DNA of 64,000 bases from JAGQPD01 sp020426865. Its GTDB lineage: Bacteria > Planctomycetota > Planctomycetia > Pirellulales > Pirellulaceae. Numbering within the stretch: position 1 is the stretch's first letter; each line of letters opens with the position of its first letter. Where the stretch lies: the NCBI GenBank assembly GCA_041399065.1, contig JAWKTN010000004.1, positions 372,001 through 436,000 of the forward strand, read 5' to 3'. The position numbers and the translations under genes are program-made. The notes under the pieces were generated by a model. The model searched no databases. It was not told the origin of the DNA and saw nothing but the letters and a program-made list of their open reading frames with translations. Shown here piece after piece: positions 1 to 9,326 of the stretch.

Positions 1-740
1 CGTTGGCCAGGAATGAGCGGCAGATCGGAGACTTCGACCTGGGTCGGGCCGACGCTATTGAAGAGTACCAGACAATAGAAAAAGTCCTTAACGCACCAGA
101 TGGTGGCAACCAGCATGGGCAGCACGAGCAGCAGCATGAGCCAGGAGATCGAACCTTCCTGTTGGAATTGTTGGTAGACGACGACGGCAACGACGGCCGT
201 CAGACCGCTGAGGATCATGGCGGCGACGGCGCTGATCCAGGTGCGAACGATGGGGGAACTGGCGATCGGCAGGCGGTAGGCGAGGGTGATTCCTGGCGAA
301 TTCACCAGGTTAGCGTTTTGCGGGATGGTGGGGTAATCGCGAAGCGCGGGTCCGCGGTCTGCGCGTGGGTCCAATTCTGAGGCACGGCGGGCCAGTGCCT
401 TGCGACGTTCGGCCGAGGTACGATGGACGAGCAGGCGGTAGATCAGTCGGGTGGCGCTGAGGATGGCGAGGGATCCGAGGGCGAACACCAGCAGCCAGAA
501 GGACTGTCCCTGCGTCCACGTTCGCGGCTTTAGGGACGGGAGCAGCCGAAAGGTGATCGCGGCGACCAGGATCGTGGCCGATAATAGAAAGAGAGCGGCG
601 AAGAAGACCGTTTCACCGACCCGCGCCACAATCGGGGACCCAGTGCGGCGGTTTCCCCGTTTTTTCTGCCATAATCGAAGTTTCGACGCCAACACCGCGC
701 TCCACGGGCCACCCCAATTCCGCGACACGTGAGCCACCAT
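1..740 (-). CDS. Integral membrane protein, partial (runs off left edge)
   Basis: The reverse strand is open from an ATG at 740 to the window edge, 246 codons with no stop. The N-terminus is Trp/Lys/Arg-rich (WQKKRGNRR near residues 24-32). It is followed by a hydrophobic pair at roughly residues 45-95 (FFAALFLLSATILVAA, then FWLLVFALGSLAIL), a basic loop, and another hydrophobic pair at about 165-215 (AVAAMILSGLTAVVAVVVY, MLLLVLPMLVATIW). The visible end, VGPTQVEVSDLPLIPGQ, resembles the segment after the second membrane pair in DUF3592-like bacterial membrane proteins; that family assignment is only a guess. The start lies 50 bp upstream of the cyclase start on the other strand, so a short divergent promoter region is implied. 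Later in-frame GTG starts are possible. Confidence 0.7.
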   Translation of the reverse strand, partial: MVAHVSRNWGGPWSAVLASKLRLWQKKRGNRRTGSPIVARVGETVFFAALFLLSATILVAAITFRLLPSLKPRTWTQGQSFWLLVFALGSLAILSATRLIYRLLVHRTSAERRKALARRASELDPRADRGPALRDYPTIPQNANLVNSPGITLAYRLPIASSPIVRTWISAVAAMILSGLTAVVAVVVYQQFQQEGSISWLMLLLVLPMLVATIWCVKDFFYCLVLFNSVGPTQVEVSDLPLIPGQ

Positions 741-790
741 GCAGCTCGAGGACGTGTTTGCAATCCAATAGCACCATAAAACGAACACCG

Positions 791-2413
791 ATGATCGACA
801 AGCCCCACGCTCCGACTGCTGCTGCCCCGTCACGGCGGCCCTCAAGCAGCCCGGCCGACGTAGTTCGGCCGTGGTCGGTCCGCCACAGTTTGTTGATCGT
901 CTGTTGGACTCCCGTTTTAGCTCAGGTCTTTGCCAGCACGTTCAATATTGCCTACAACCTGCAACACCTTCGGCCCCTGTTGACCGCTGATCAGCAGCGG
1001 TTGTTTCAATGGACGATCGCCATTTACAACCTCATCGTCTATCCAGTTGCCGGCGCGTATTGGTGGCATTCGGTGATGGCGATCCGCCCTGCGTTTGATG
1101 CGTGTCTTCAACAGCGTGAACCGCCACGCGTCCAGCTGGCTCGCGCCCGTCGCCGATGCATCAACATTCCATGGTGGTTTACTGGCATTGGGGCTTCGGC
1201 ATGGTTGTTTTGCATCCCGGTGTTTTTGACGGTCCTTTCGTTGAGCCGCGATCCCTTGCGGTGGGAAGTCCACTTTCACCTGACGGTGTCCTTCTTGATC
1301 GCGGCATCAATGGGGTTGACGCACGCCTTCTTCGCCTCGGAGATCATCATCCAACGTCTGTTGTTTCCGGTATTGTTTCAGGACGCCAAACCGTCGGACA
1401 CGGCCGGTGGCGTCGCGTTGTCACTGACCGGTCGAGGGCTCATGTGGGCCTTCTCCGCGGTAATCTGCCCCGTTGTTTCGCTACTGTTGCTGGCCCTCAA
1501 CCCCGATCCGACCCATCACGAAGAGCCCGTGATTGTCCTTTGGGTGGGGGGCGCCGCGATTGTTTTTGGTGTGTTCTCGGCTTGGTTGTTGGGAAACTGG
1601 ATCTCGCAGCCCGTCCGCCGACTCCGTGATGCGTCGCGCCGCGTCTCGCACGGCGATCTGGATTTCTCCATCGAATTGTTGCGTGCCGATGAATTTGGAC
1701 CGCTCATTGATGAATTCAATCGTATGCTGCGCGAGCTGAAGGAAAAAGAACAGCTGCAGGAAACCTTCGGCCTTCACGTTGGCCGCCAAGCCGCCCTGCA
1801 AATCCTGCAACGCGATCCCGGCTTGGGAGGTACGCAACAAAATGTCACCATTATGTTTGCCGACCTCCGCGGCTTTACCGCTCGCTGCAACAACAGTTCA
1901 GCCGAGGAAGCCGTGCGGATCCTCAACGAATTCTTTTCGGCAATGGTCGAAGTTATTGACCAGCATCGCGGCATGGTCAACAAATTCCTGGGAGATGGGT
2001 TGATGGCCATTTTCGGCGTCGGCTCCCCAGACGCTAACCACGCTCAACTTGCTCTCGACGCCGGCAAAGAAATGGTTCGTCGAACCCAATTCTTAAGCAA
2101 TCAGCTCGTGCTCGCTGAAAACCGTCCCCTGCAAGTCGGGATCGGTATCCACACCGGTACCGCTGTCGTCGGCAGCATCGGCTCGCCACGTCGGATGGAA
2201 TACACCGCAATCGGCGACACCGTCAATACGGCATCCCGAGTAGAATCGCTGACCAAACAACTCAGCGTCCCACTCTTGATTACCGCACATACCTACCGAA
2301 ATTTGAGCGACCACGCAGGACTGTTCGCCTGCCCGCCGCAACAAGTCAAAGGGATCGCTGAGCCCGTAGAGGTTTACGCCTGGAATCCAGTTTTGCAAAA
2401 AGCAAGTCACTGA
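791..2413 (+). CDS. Membrane-bound class III adenylate/guanylate cyclase with HAMP domain
   Basis: This 540-residue protein should make cAMP (possibly cGMP) from the cytoplasmic face of the inner membrane. The N-terminal half has about six hydrophobic segments. A HAMP linker (WISQPVRRLRDASRRV, then GDLDFSIE) at about residues 270-325 leads into the catalytic domain. The two metal-binding aspartates are in MFADLRGFT (D358) and FLGDGLMAIFG (D402). Lys398 in VNKFLGDG and Asp476 in YTAIGDTVN are the pair that usually selects adenine. Asn479 and Arg483 match transition-state residues. All key residues are present, so it is probably an active homodimeric adenylate cyclase. An in-frame ATG at 758 would add 11 residues; 791 is preferred because 758 lies very close to the divergent start at 740. 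No clear ribosome-binding site is seen. Confidence 0.9.
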   Translation: MIDKPHAPTAAAPSRRPSSSPADVVRPWSVRHSLLIVCWTPVLAQVFASTFNIAYNLQHLRPLLTADQQRLFQWTIAIYNLIVYPVAGAYWWHSVMAIRPAFDACLQQREPPRVQLARARRRCINIPWWFTGIGASAWLFCIPVFLTVLSLSRDPLRWEVHFHLTVSFLIAASMGLTHAFFASEIIIQRLLFPVLFQDAKPSDTAGGVALSLTGRGLMWAFSAVICPVVSLLLLALNPDPTHHEEPVIVLWVGGAAIVFGVFSAWLLGNWISQPVRRLRDASRRVSHGDLDFSIELLRADEFGPLIDEFNRMLRELKEKEQLQETFGLHVGRQAALQILQRDPGLGGTQQNVTIMFADLRGFTARCNNSSAEEAVRILNEFFSAMVEVIDQHRGMVNKFLGDGLMAIFGVGSPDANHAQLALDAGKEMVRRTQFLSNQLVLAENRPLQVGIGIHTGTAVVGSIGSPRRMEYTAIGDTVNTASRVESLTKQLSVPLLITAHTYRNLSDHAGLFACPPQQVKGIAEPVEVYAWNPVLQKASH

Positions 2414-2578
2414 CGGTCGTTCCTGCTGGCTGCTAGCAATCGCATAAACTACTTATCTTACCCAAGGCGCAAACATCGGACTTTAATCACCTCAGGCACA
2501 ATCGTCATTCGATACATGGGATGCTCGCTGAGTCGTTTTTCAGCGCTCCACGCCCCGTCGAATACTCCCTTGCCGCGC

Positions 2579-4090
2579 ATGCGAACGCCCATCACCTACT
2601 GCCTGTTGGTGCTGACCATCCTTCAAATGGGATGTCGTCTGCACGAAAAAGTTGCCGCGCCGCCACGACCTGCGCCGTTGGACGTGTCCCCCGTGCCGCA
2701 ATCGACGCTTGCTCGACCACCTGCCACGCCGACACTCCAACGCCTGCCAGCCGCCGGCGAATTCGAGCAATCAACATTGCAGGTGGCCACCGCCGTCGCG
2801 ACCGGCGACGAGTGCTGCCCCGTCTCCCTCGCCACCGCCAGCGACGCCGTCCCCGTCTCCTTGCTTGACGCGCCCGGCGAGTTGGACGACCTGGCGCTCG
2901 ACCAAGCTCTACAAGCCCTCGACACGTTGCCGGCCTATCACGAATTACAGGAATCTTGCCCATCGCCCGTCGTAGACTGCTCGTGCCAACTGACGTACCA
3001 AGAGTGCCTCTGTTCGGCCGCACAAAATGCAATTGCCGCGCGATTGTTGGGGATTGAAGCCGAGGCCGTTGAATGTTCGGTCTGCAGCCGGCGCGGACGA
3101 CGGACCTGCATCGACTGCATTCGCCTGGACGTGCTCAAGACGCGTTCAGTCGGACAACGGAACCTTACGGCCGGATCGGCGCTGAAATTGTTCTTCGGAC
3201 TGCTCGAATCGCGTCACCAGAGCGTAATCATCGAACGCAGCTTGGCAGAAATCGATGAAATCGAATCCCGGCTCCAGGAATTGAAACGCGCCGACATCAA
3301 GTCCGCGGTCGACTGGGGGGAAGCGTCGCGTCGGCGAGCTGAAGTACTACAGAAACGTGAAGAGCTACAGCTGACCGCTGCGAAATTCGATCGCCAACTA
3401 AAACAACTTTTGGGAATCGATGCCTGTTGCCCAACCTTGCTCTGCCCCGCCGATCCGCTGACTGTCGAGCCAAATTGTCTGGATGCCGAATGCTGCGTTG
3501 CCACCGGCTTGCGTCATCGGTATGAGGTTGTACTACTGCATACGCTCTGCCGCGGCTTGAGTGACGAAACGTTGGAAACTGTCCGCCAGGCAATTGCGCA
3601 GTCCAACGTGTCGCTGGGAACCTTTGTGCCCACTCGACGACTGCTCTCGATCTTTCGCCGCGAAAGTTTTTCGTGTGAAATTGAAAAACGCCGCGAGCAA
3701 CTGTGTGTGCTCATCGACGAATCAGAGCGAATTGTCAGCGAAGAGATCCGTCAGTCGGTTTTGGCCGTCGAAACTCGAACCCGCCAATTGGCCGTCGCCA
3801 AGGAACGTGTCGCCACCTGGCAGACTCGCGTCAACGACCTCACACAAATCATCGACGTTGAGCTGCCAGATAGCGACTCGAAGGAAAAACCAACCGTCTT
3901 TGACGTGAGCCGCGCGAAGCTCGAATTACTCCAAGCTGAAAGCGATCTGCTCCACCGACTCGTTGAGTGGAAGATCGCCGAAGTCGAACTGTTTCAAGCT
4001 CAAGGCTTGCTCGCCGAACAAGCTGGATATGAGTTTCCCAAACTCGGCTGCTGCTACGGCCAGTGCAACTGCCATAGCCTCATGCACTAG
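2579..4090 (+). CDS. TolC-like outer-membrane lipoprotein
   Basis: The start at 2579 gives a clean lipoprotein signal: MRTPITYCLLVLTILQMGC, with Cys19 as the lipidated residue. In-frame ATGs up to 2516 would bury this signal. The mature protein starts with a Pro/Ala-rich linker. A Cys-rich stretch follows (CPSPVVDCSCQ, ECLCSAAQN, CSVCSRRGRRTC, about residues 120-185), then long amphipathic helices. The final helix motif LLHRLVEWKIAEVELFQAQG is typical of the outer-membrane efflux protein (TolC) fold, so a role as the outer-membrane channel of an efflux or secretion system is inferred. No inner-membrane pump or adaptor gene is adjacent. The cysteine clusters are unusual for TolC proteins and may form disulfides in the periplasm. 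Confidence 0.7.
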   Translation: MRTPITYCLLVLTILQMGCRLHEKVAAPPRPAPLDVSPVPQSTLARPPATPTLQRLPAAGEFEQSTLQVATAVATGDECCPVSLATASDAVPVSLLDAPGELDDLALDQALQALDTLPAYHELQESCPSPVVDCSCQLTYQECLCSAAQNAIAARLLGIEAEAVECSVCSRRGRRTCIDCIRLDVLKTRSVGQRNLTAGSALKLFFGLLESRHQSVIIERSLAEIDEIESRLQELKRADIKSAVDWGEASRRRAEVLQKREELQLTAAKFDRQLKQLLGIDACCPTLLCPADPLTVEPNCLDAECCVATGLRHRYEVVLLHTLCRGLSDETLETVRQAIAQSNVSLGTFVPTRRLLSIFRRESFSCEIEKRREQLCVLIDESERIVSEEIRQSVLAVETRTRQLAVAKERVATWQTRVNDLTQIIDVELPDSDSKEKPTVFDVSRAKLELLQAESDLLHRLVEWKIAEVELFQAQGLLAEQAGYEFPKLGCCYGQCNCHSLMH

Positions 4091-4093
4091 ATG

Positions 4094-4357
4094 CTATCGC
4101 GGGCGGACTCCCTGGCGGTAGAACCCCACCTTTTCTAATGCGTGATAAACCTCCTCCAACGTTTTCTCGCCGAAATTTTGGATGCCCAAGAGATCTTCGC
4201 GAGTCGATTTGAGCAGGTCCTCGACGGTGAAGATTCCGCGTTCTTCCAGGCAATTCGTTGTGCGGACCGTCAGTCCAATCTCCGCCGTGCTCATCTGCAG
4301 GCGCTCCTCCAACGTTTGCGTCTGGCGATCTGCGGCACTCAATGGAATGCGTGTCAT
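4094..4357 (-). CDS. Free-standing RNA polymerase alpha C-terminal-domain protein
   Basis: This 87-residue protein consists almost entirely of an alpha-CTD fold. Residues 27-78 contain LTVRTTNCLEERGIFTVEDL, then LLGIQNFGEKTLEEV and VYHALEKVGF, the helix-hairpin-helix that in RpoA contacts UP-element DNA and activators. There is no assembly domain. It could act as a transcription modulator that binds DNA or sigma/activator partners; this is inferred from the fold only. It is convergent with the TolC-like gene (3-bp gap) and divergent from the helicase gene, with about 270 bp of upstream region holding a 12-bp palindrome. Confidence 0.8.
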   Translation of the reverse strand: MTRIPLSAADRQTQTLEERLQMSTAEIGLTVRTTNCLEERGIFTVEDLLKSTREDLLGIQNFGEKTLEEVYHALEKVGFYRQGVRPR

Positions 4358-4493
4358 CTTGGAATTCCCTCCCTGTGAATATGGCGACTCTGGTCAGTAA
4401 CTACGCGGCGCCCATGGAGTCTTGTGTGACTAGCTCCGATCCTGCGCAGCATTTGGGCAGGAGCTTAGCCCAAAATCGGTTTTCTGGCAAGCT

Positions 4494-4505
4494 AGTGCTA
4501 GCACT
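4494..4505. promoter_or_regulatory. 12-bp perfect palindrome in a divergent promoter region
   Basis: AGTGCTAGCACT is self-complementary and sits between the alpha-CTD gene (start 4357, reverse) and the helicase gene (start 4631, forward). It resembles part of the HrcA/CIRCE half-site (TAGCACTC) but the second spaced arm is missing. It may be an operator; nothing else in the region decides this. Confidence 0.3.
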
Positions 4506-4630
4506 CCGCGCAAAGGGATGCGACTGTTGCCAACTTCGGCGGGTTGTTGGGCCCGCTAGCGCCCGGTTAGGATAACCAGAGGGGGGAATAGGACGGGGTT
4601 GCGGATAAGGCGGCAGAAGCGGAGAGAATC

Positions 4631-6979
4631 TTGCAGCGTGACTATGTAAACGAATTGACCGAAGCACAGCAGGCCGCCGTCACTCATGTAGTCGGCCCGC
4701 TGCTGATTTTGGCCGGGCCAGGAAGCGGGAAGACGCGGGTCGTCACCTATCGCATTGCTCATTTGCTTTCGGAGGGAATACCGTCGGATCAGATCCTCGC
4801 GTTGACGTTCACGAACAAGGCGGCCGACGAGATGCGTCAACGGCTGCGGGGGATGATTCCGGACGCGGGTGTTTGGATTGGCACCTTTCATCGGTTTTGC
4901 AGTCGCCTTTTGCGAAGCTATGCACCGATGGTAGGCTTGGCAGAGAATTTTACGATCTACGATACGGACGATAGCTTGAGCGTGTTGCGGGATGTGATCA
5001 GCGATACGGACGATCTTCCAGAGACACATCCTCCAGCTCGGATCTTACAGGCGATCAGCGGCGCCAAGAGTCGGCTAATAGGGCCCGACGACTACGAACC
5101 GCAGCGATTGAGCACGTTGGGGGCGGCCGTGAAGCGGTTTTACCCCGCCTACCAGCGTCGTTTGCTCGAAAGCAACGCCTTGGATTTTGACGATTTGCTC
5201 ATGCATACCGCGCATTTAATGCGCGACAATCCGGAGACGCGGGCTGAGCTCGACGATCGATATCGCTTCGTCCTGGTGGACGAATACCAAGACACAAACA
5301 TGGCGCAATATATGATCGTCCGGGCCCTGTCGGTGAACCATCCGAACCTGGCGGTCACGGGTGATCCCGATCAGGCGATCTATGGTTGGCGCGGCGCGGA
5401 CATCAGCAATATTCTGGAATTTGAGCGGGACTATCCGCAGGCCATGGTGGTGAGACTGGAACAAAATTATCGCAGCACGCCACAGATCCTGCAGGTTGCC
5501 GATGCCTTGATTTCACACAACGTGCGGCGACGGGCCAAATCGATTTTCACCGAACTTCCTGGTGGTCAACCCGTACGGATCGTTCGCTATCCGCACGAAC
5601 AGGCTGAGTCTGACGCGATCGCGTCACGAATCCTGCACGCGATCGAAAACGAGGCTCGAGAACCACGCGACTTTGCCATCTTGTATCGTACGAATGCTCT
5701 GTCGCGCCACTTTGAGCATGCGTTGCAAGCTCAAGGGTTGGCCTACCAAATCGTCAATGGCGTAGAGTTCTATCAACGTCAAGAGATCAAGGACTTGTTA
5801 GCCTACTTGAGGCTGGTCAACAATCCCCGCGACGTCATTGCCTTCAAACGCATCGTCAATCGGCCCGCTCGAGGGATTGGTAAGAAGACGGTCGAACGCC
5901 TATTGGCTTACGCTAACGAACACGGCGTGTCCCCCTTGGAAGCCGCTCGCAAAGGAGCTGTGATTGCGGGTATCAGCCAGCGTTTTGCCTTGGCGCTGTT
6001 GCGTTTCGCCAATCAGATCGACGAAATCACTGCCGCCAGCGGTATGTCCGTCGAAGCATGCGTGGGATTGGTGTTAAGTGTCACCGATTACGACCGTGTT
6101 TACCGTGAATCCGAAGAGCCGGAGGACAGCGAACGCTACGCAAACATCCAGGAATTGTTGTCGGCGGCTCGGCAATTCGATGACACCCACCCGTACGATG
6201 GTGGCCTGGAAGCGTTTCTGGAACAAGCGTCTTTGGTGAATGACACCGACGACTGGGAGAACGACGACAACAAGGTAACGTTGATGACGATGCACGCCGC
6301 GAAAGGGCTTGAATTTCCGGTTGTATTTGTTGTTGCCGTCGAACACTCCATCCTGCCACACGAGCGAGCAAAAGACGATCCCGTGGCACTGGAGGAAGAA
6401 CGGCGGCTGCTTTTTGTCGGTATTACCCGGGCACAGCACGCCTTGGAACTCAGTTACACCACCCGCCGCAACTATCGTGGAAAACAGCGATACTCGATCC
6501 CCAGCAGCTTTCTCATGGAATTGCCACGTGGTGATATGGTAACCGAAGTCGACACCATGGACGATGGCTTCGCCGATCACTGGACCGCGCATGCGGAATT
6601 CGCGCACGCAATGACCGAAGACGGATTTGTTCACGTGTCATTTGCGGATGAAGAGGAACGGGACGAGTCGGCGGAGATGAAAAAAAACATGGTCGACCAA
6701 TCTGCCCGTAGCTGTTCGCGACCGTCATTGGCGGTTCCGTCGATGATGACCGCAGCTGAATTGCTCGGCGCATCCTCGCCCCCCGAACGCGTCGACCCCG
6801 ATTCGTTTTCGCTGGGGGACATGGTTCGTGATTCAAAAGCGGGTATCGGCCGCATCATTGCCCTCAGCGGCTCTGGAACCAAACGGACGGCTACGGTTCA
6901 GTTCTTGACCAACAACCTGCGCCAAACATTCGTGCTCCAGTACAGCAGTCTGCAATTGTTGGCCAGCAGTTCCGACTAG
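4631..6979 (+). CDS. ATP-dependent DNA helicase, UvrD/PcrA family (SF1A)
   Basis: A 3'-5' DNA helicase of 782 residues, involved in repair and replication-fork clearance by family knowledge. Helicase motifs are in order: Walker A AGPGSGKT (28-35), ALTFTNKAA (57-65), GTFHRFC (84-90), DEYQDT (217-222), GDPDQAIYGWRGA (244-256), LEQNYRS (276-282), TMHAAKGLEFPVV and EERRLLFVGITRAQ. The C-terminus (DMVRDSKAGIGRIIAL) matches the Tudor-like domain of PcrA that contacts RNA polymerase. The start codon is TTG at 4631, chosen because the first motif follows 11 codons later (EAQQAAV). Length is normal for the family. It is preceded by about 270 bp of non-coding DNA and appears monocistronic. Confidence 0.93.
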   Translation: MQRDYVNELTEAQQAAVTHVVGPLLILAGPGSGKTRVVTYRIAHLLSEGIPSDQILALTFTNKAADEMRQRLRGMIPDAGVWIGTFHRFCSRLLRSYAPMVGLAENFTIYDTDDSLSVLRDVISDTDDLPETHPPARILQAISGAKSRLIGPDDYEPQRLSTLGAAVKRFYPAYQRRLLESNALDFDDLLMHTAHLMRDNPETRAELDDRYRFVLVDEYQDTNMAQYMIVRALSVNHPNLAVTGDPDQAIYGWRGADISNILEFERDYPQAMVVRLEQNYRSTPQILQVADALISHNVRRRAKSIFTELPGGQPVRIVRYPHEQAESDAIASRILHAIENEAREPRDFAILYRTNALSRHFEHALQAQGLAYQIVNGVEFYQRQEIKDLLAYLRLVNNPRDVIAFKRIVNRPARGIGKKTVERLLAYANEHGVSPLEAARKGAVIAGISQRFALALLRFANQIDEITAASGMSVEACVGLVLSVTDYDRVYRESEEPEDSERYANIQELLSAARQFDDTHPYDGGLEAFLEQASLVNDTDDWENDDNKVTLMTMHAAKGLEFPVVFVVAVEHSILPHERAKDDPVALEEERRLLFVGITRAQHALELSYTTRRNYRGKQRYSIPSSFLMELPRGDMVTEVDTMDDGFADHWTAHAEFAHAMTEDGFVHVSFADEEERDESAEMKKNMVDQSARSCSRPSLAVPSMMTAAELLGASSPPERVDPDSFSLGDMVRDSKAGIGRIIALSGSGTKRTATVQFLTNNLRQTFVLQYSSLQLLASSSD

Positions 6980-7282
6980 CTGTCAGGCCAGACGGCAGAG
7001 CCGAAGGCGGCAGCCCTGCCAGGCACCCGGCTTGCTTTGCAGACAGGCAATCTTACGGAGCCCTGTCGGGACGGATTGGCACAAGTCCGAGTGGGGTAGG
7101 AAGCGTCCAGGATCGTAGAGTCTCTAGGATTCTGTTTGATTCTGTTGGTGGCGCAGTCAAGTGTGAATGCCAGAGAAATAAACAAATTTCAATGGTTTTG
7201 TCCTGGCGCCCAGGATCGTAGTAACAGGATCGTAGAGTCTCTAGGATTTTGACTAGGATTTTGAAATGAGAACGCCGTCAAG
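6980..7282. other. Intergenic stretch without a gene
   Basis: No convincing reading frame on either strand. It holds two exact copies of a 24-bp sequence (7108-7131 and 7225-7248) and a shorter third piece, next to the 3' end of a decayed transposase. Confidence 0.6.
7108..7248. repeat. Pair of exact 24-bp direct repeats
   Basis: The same 24 bases, beginning caggatcgtagag and ending tctctaggatt, occur at 7108-7131 and 7225-7248, 117 bp apart. The first 10 bases (caggatcgta) recur at 7211-7220, and a ctaggatttt / ctaggatttt echo follows at 7241-7262. They lie just downstream of a transposase remnant, so they may be element-end debris or recombination scars. Confidence 0.75.
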
Positions 7283-7833
7283 GTTAAAAGTCTCGCAAAA
7301 AAAGTTTTTGCGGAAAATTTGTACTGACCGAGCGTCGCAGAGCCGCTGCGATCGTGGCGGTCCGTTGTTCGCGAACCACTCCAAGTTCGTCGCCGATCCA
7401 GTTCGCCAGGACTCTCACTTGCTTCGCTGAAATCTTGACGTTGAGAAACCTTTCGATCAACTTGGCCGCGATAGCGTATGACTTACAATGGCCCCCCCGC
7501 CAGGAGAAACAGTTCCTTCAAGTGACTGTCATACTCCCGACCCTCCAACCCCAACGATTTACGCAGAGGGAAAAAGGAACGCCGTGACACACGTCACAAT
7601 GAACGCGGATTTTGGAAGGCGTGACTGGGCCGCGCCGAGTCAGCAGATGCCGTGGAATCTTGTCTCGCGGCCAACTGCGCCAAACGATAACCGGCTGCTT
7701 CGATCTGCCGAAAAGTCAACTCCTTGGGCGGACCGTCTGGTCCGAACTCCTGCAACGAAACCAATTCTGCAAGCTCTGCAAGCTTTTGTTGAAGCGGCCG
7801 ACCAATCGAGCCTAGATCCTGAGATTGTCCCAC
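7283..7833 (-). pseudogene. Decayed transposase (ISKra4-like) remnant
   Basis: Three reverse-strand frames carry consecutive pieces of what looks like one protein. From a GTG at 7833 the first reads LAELAELVSLQEFGPDG and then LTFRQIEAAGYRLAQLAARQ, ending at a stop near 7594. The next frame has RSFFPLRKSLGLEGREYD and SHLKELFLLAGG. The third has SYAIAAKLIERFLNVKISAK and QVRVLANWIGDELGVVREQR, ending near 7283. The FFPLRxxLGL motif after a Cys-containing segment resembles the N-terminal half of ISKra4-type transposases common in planctomycetes; that family name is recall, not a search. At least two frameshifts and loss of the DDE catalytic half mean it is dead. Confidence 0.6.
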
Positions 7834-8104
7834 CGTGGAATGGTAATTTCCTCCCTAAACGTAGCCAAATCCCCCAACTTCAAACCTATCTGAACGCTCA
7901 GTTTGCTGTTTTCACCCAAAACACGCCCGACCAATTCGAACCGCGCAATAAGCTTCATGCACCCCTACCTCGAATTGTTGCCAATCCGGTCTTGGGCGTT
8001 TCTTGGGGTCGTCGGTATGATTCGCGGAGCTGTTCGGGTGTTGCCCAAACGGCGACGTACATTTGCGTTTCTTACCAACTGGCAACATTCAGCGGGATGC
8101 GAAC
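7834..8104. other. Intergenic stretch without a supported gene
   Basis: A forward open frame crosses this stretch (7488-8186), but its composition is unlike a protein, it runs antisense through the transposase remnant, and it overlaps the real glycosyltransferase start. Nothing else is seen apart from presumed promoter DNA for the gene at 8105. Confidence 0.5.
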
Positions 8105-9196
8105 ATGGAAGTTCTATCGCTGGCGGACAACCATAGACCCCGAATCTTGGTTACGCGACTCAGCCATATTGGCGATTGTGTTTTGACAATTCCCATGCTG
8201 CTTGCGTTGCGACGCCATTTCCCTCAGGCGCACATTGCTTGGGCGATTGAACGGCCCGCAGATCAGCTCATCGAGTCGCTACCGGGGTTGGACGAATTAA
8301 TTGTCTTGCGGAAAGGGTGGCTGAAGTCTCTATCGCAACTTCGACATCTGCGCGCTCGATTGCAGTCCCAACGCTTCGACGTCACGATTGATCCACAAAG
8401 TCTCACGAGGAGTGCCTTGCCAGCGTGGCTAAGCGGCGCCCGATATCGGATTGGTTTTGCCAGCGGTACGGGGCGCGAGTTGTCGCTCGTTTGGAACAAT
8501 GTGCAAGTCGTGGCGGAACACGAGCACGTCGTAGATCGCACGCTGCAGTTATTGCAACCGCTGGGCGTACCGGCTCATGTGCCGAATTCCGCCGACGTTC
8601 GGTTTATCATTCCGGCCCACGATGCAGCGCGTTTAAAGATCGGTGAGTACGTTCGCGATGCGCATTTGGGGTGCGATTTCGCGGTAATCAATCCGGGGGC
8701 TGGTTGGCATTCGCGGCGATGGCCGCTGAAGAACTTCGCGGTTGTGGCGCGGCGGTTGGGCCAGGAGCAACGAATGCCGTCGGTCGTCACTTGGGCAGGC
8801 GAGGACGAGCGAAGGTGGGCGGAGCAGATTGTCGAGCAGGCCGGCGGACATGCATTGTTGGCTCCGCCGACAACGTTGCGGGATTTGGCTGAATTGATGC
8901 GACACTGCAGGATGTTTGTCGGTTCGGACACCGGACCGTTGCACATCGCCAATGCGGTCGGCGTGCCCTGCGTCGCACTCCACGGAACAACTCGGCCAGA
9001 ATGTAGCGGGGCGTACGGAAATCACCATATCGCGGTGCAAAGCTACTACCAACAGGGTTCGGCTCGGCAGCGTCGGCGGGGAGACAACGAGGCGATGCGA
9101 GCGATCACGCCGGAAATGGTGTACAGTGCTTGCCAGCAGATGTTGGCTCGGCTGACCCTGGAACGAAACCGAGGCAGCGGCGAGCAGGCGGCATAG
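8105..9196 (+). CDS. Glycosyltransferase family 9 (ADP-heptose:LPS heptosyltransferase-like)
   Basis: A 363-residue GT-B enzyme of the WaaC/WaaF/RfaF type, expected to transfer a heptose-like sugar during lipopolysaccharide core synthesis at the cytoplasmic membrane face. The N-terminus ILVTRLSHIGDCVLTIPML has the conserved GD turn. The C-terminal half has INPGAGWHSRRWPLKNFA and FVGSDTGPLHIANAVGVPCV, the nucleotide-sugar binding signature, ending ALHGTTRPE. The start at 8105 (MEVLSLADNHRPRILVTR) is preferred to 8063, which would add a 14-residue leader not expected in the family. The exact sugar is unknown. No other LPS gene is nearby. Confidence 0.85.
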   Translation: MEVLSLADNHRPRILVTRLSHIGDCVLTIPMLLALRRHFPQAHIAWAIERPADQLIESLPGLDELIVLRKGWLKSLSQLRHLRARLQSQRFDVTIDPQSLTRSALPAWLSGARYRIGFASGTGRELSLVWNNVQVVAEHEHVVDRTLQLLQPLGVPAHVPNSADVRFIIPAHDAARLKIGEYVRDAHLGCDFAVINPGAGWHSRRWPLKNFAVVARRLGQEQRMPSVVTWAGEDERRWAEQIVEQAGGHALLAPPTTLRDLAELMRHCRMFVGSDTGPLHIANAVGVPCVALHGTTRPECSGAYGNHHIAVQSYYQQGSARQRRRGDNEAMRAITPEMVYSACQQMLARLTLERNRGSGEQAA

Positions 9197-9326
9197 CATC
9201 TGTCCCGGGCGATACGGTTTCCCCTATCGCGGACGGCCCAGTTGCTTGTATTCTGAAAGGGGTTACGGCGTTCAAGACGGATGCGATTAGCGTCTTGGCG
9301 GTACAATATCTCCTGAGATTGTGGCG

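Noticed and set aside
7488..8186. Forward open frame of 232 codons
   Set aside because: Runs antisense through the transposase remnant and overlaps the glycosyltransferase start; its composition is not protein-like.
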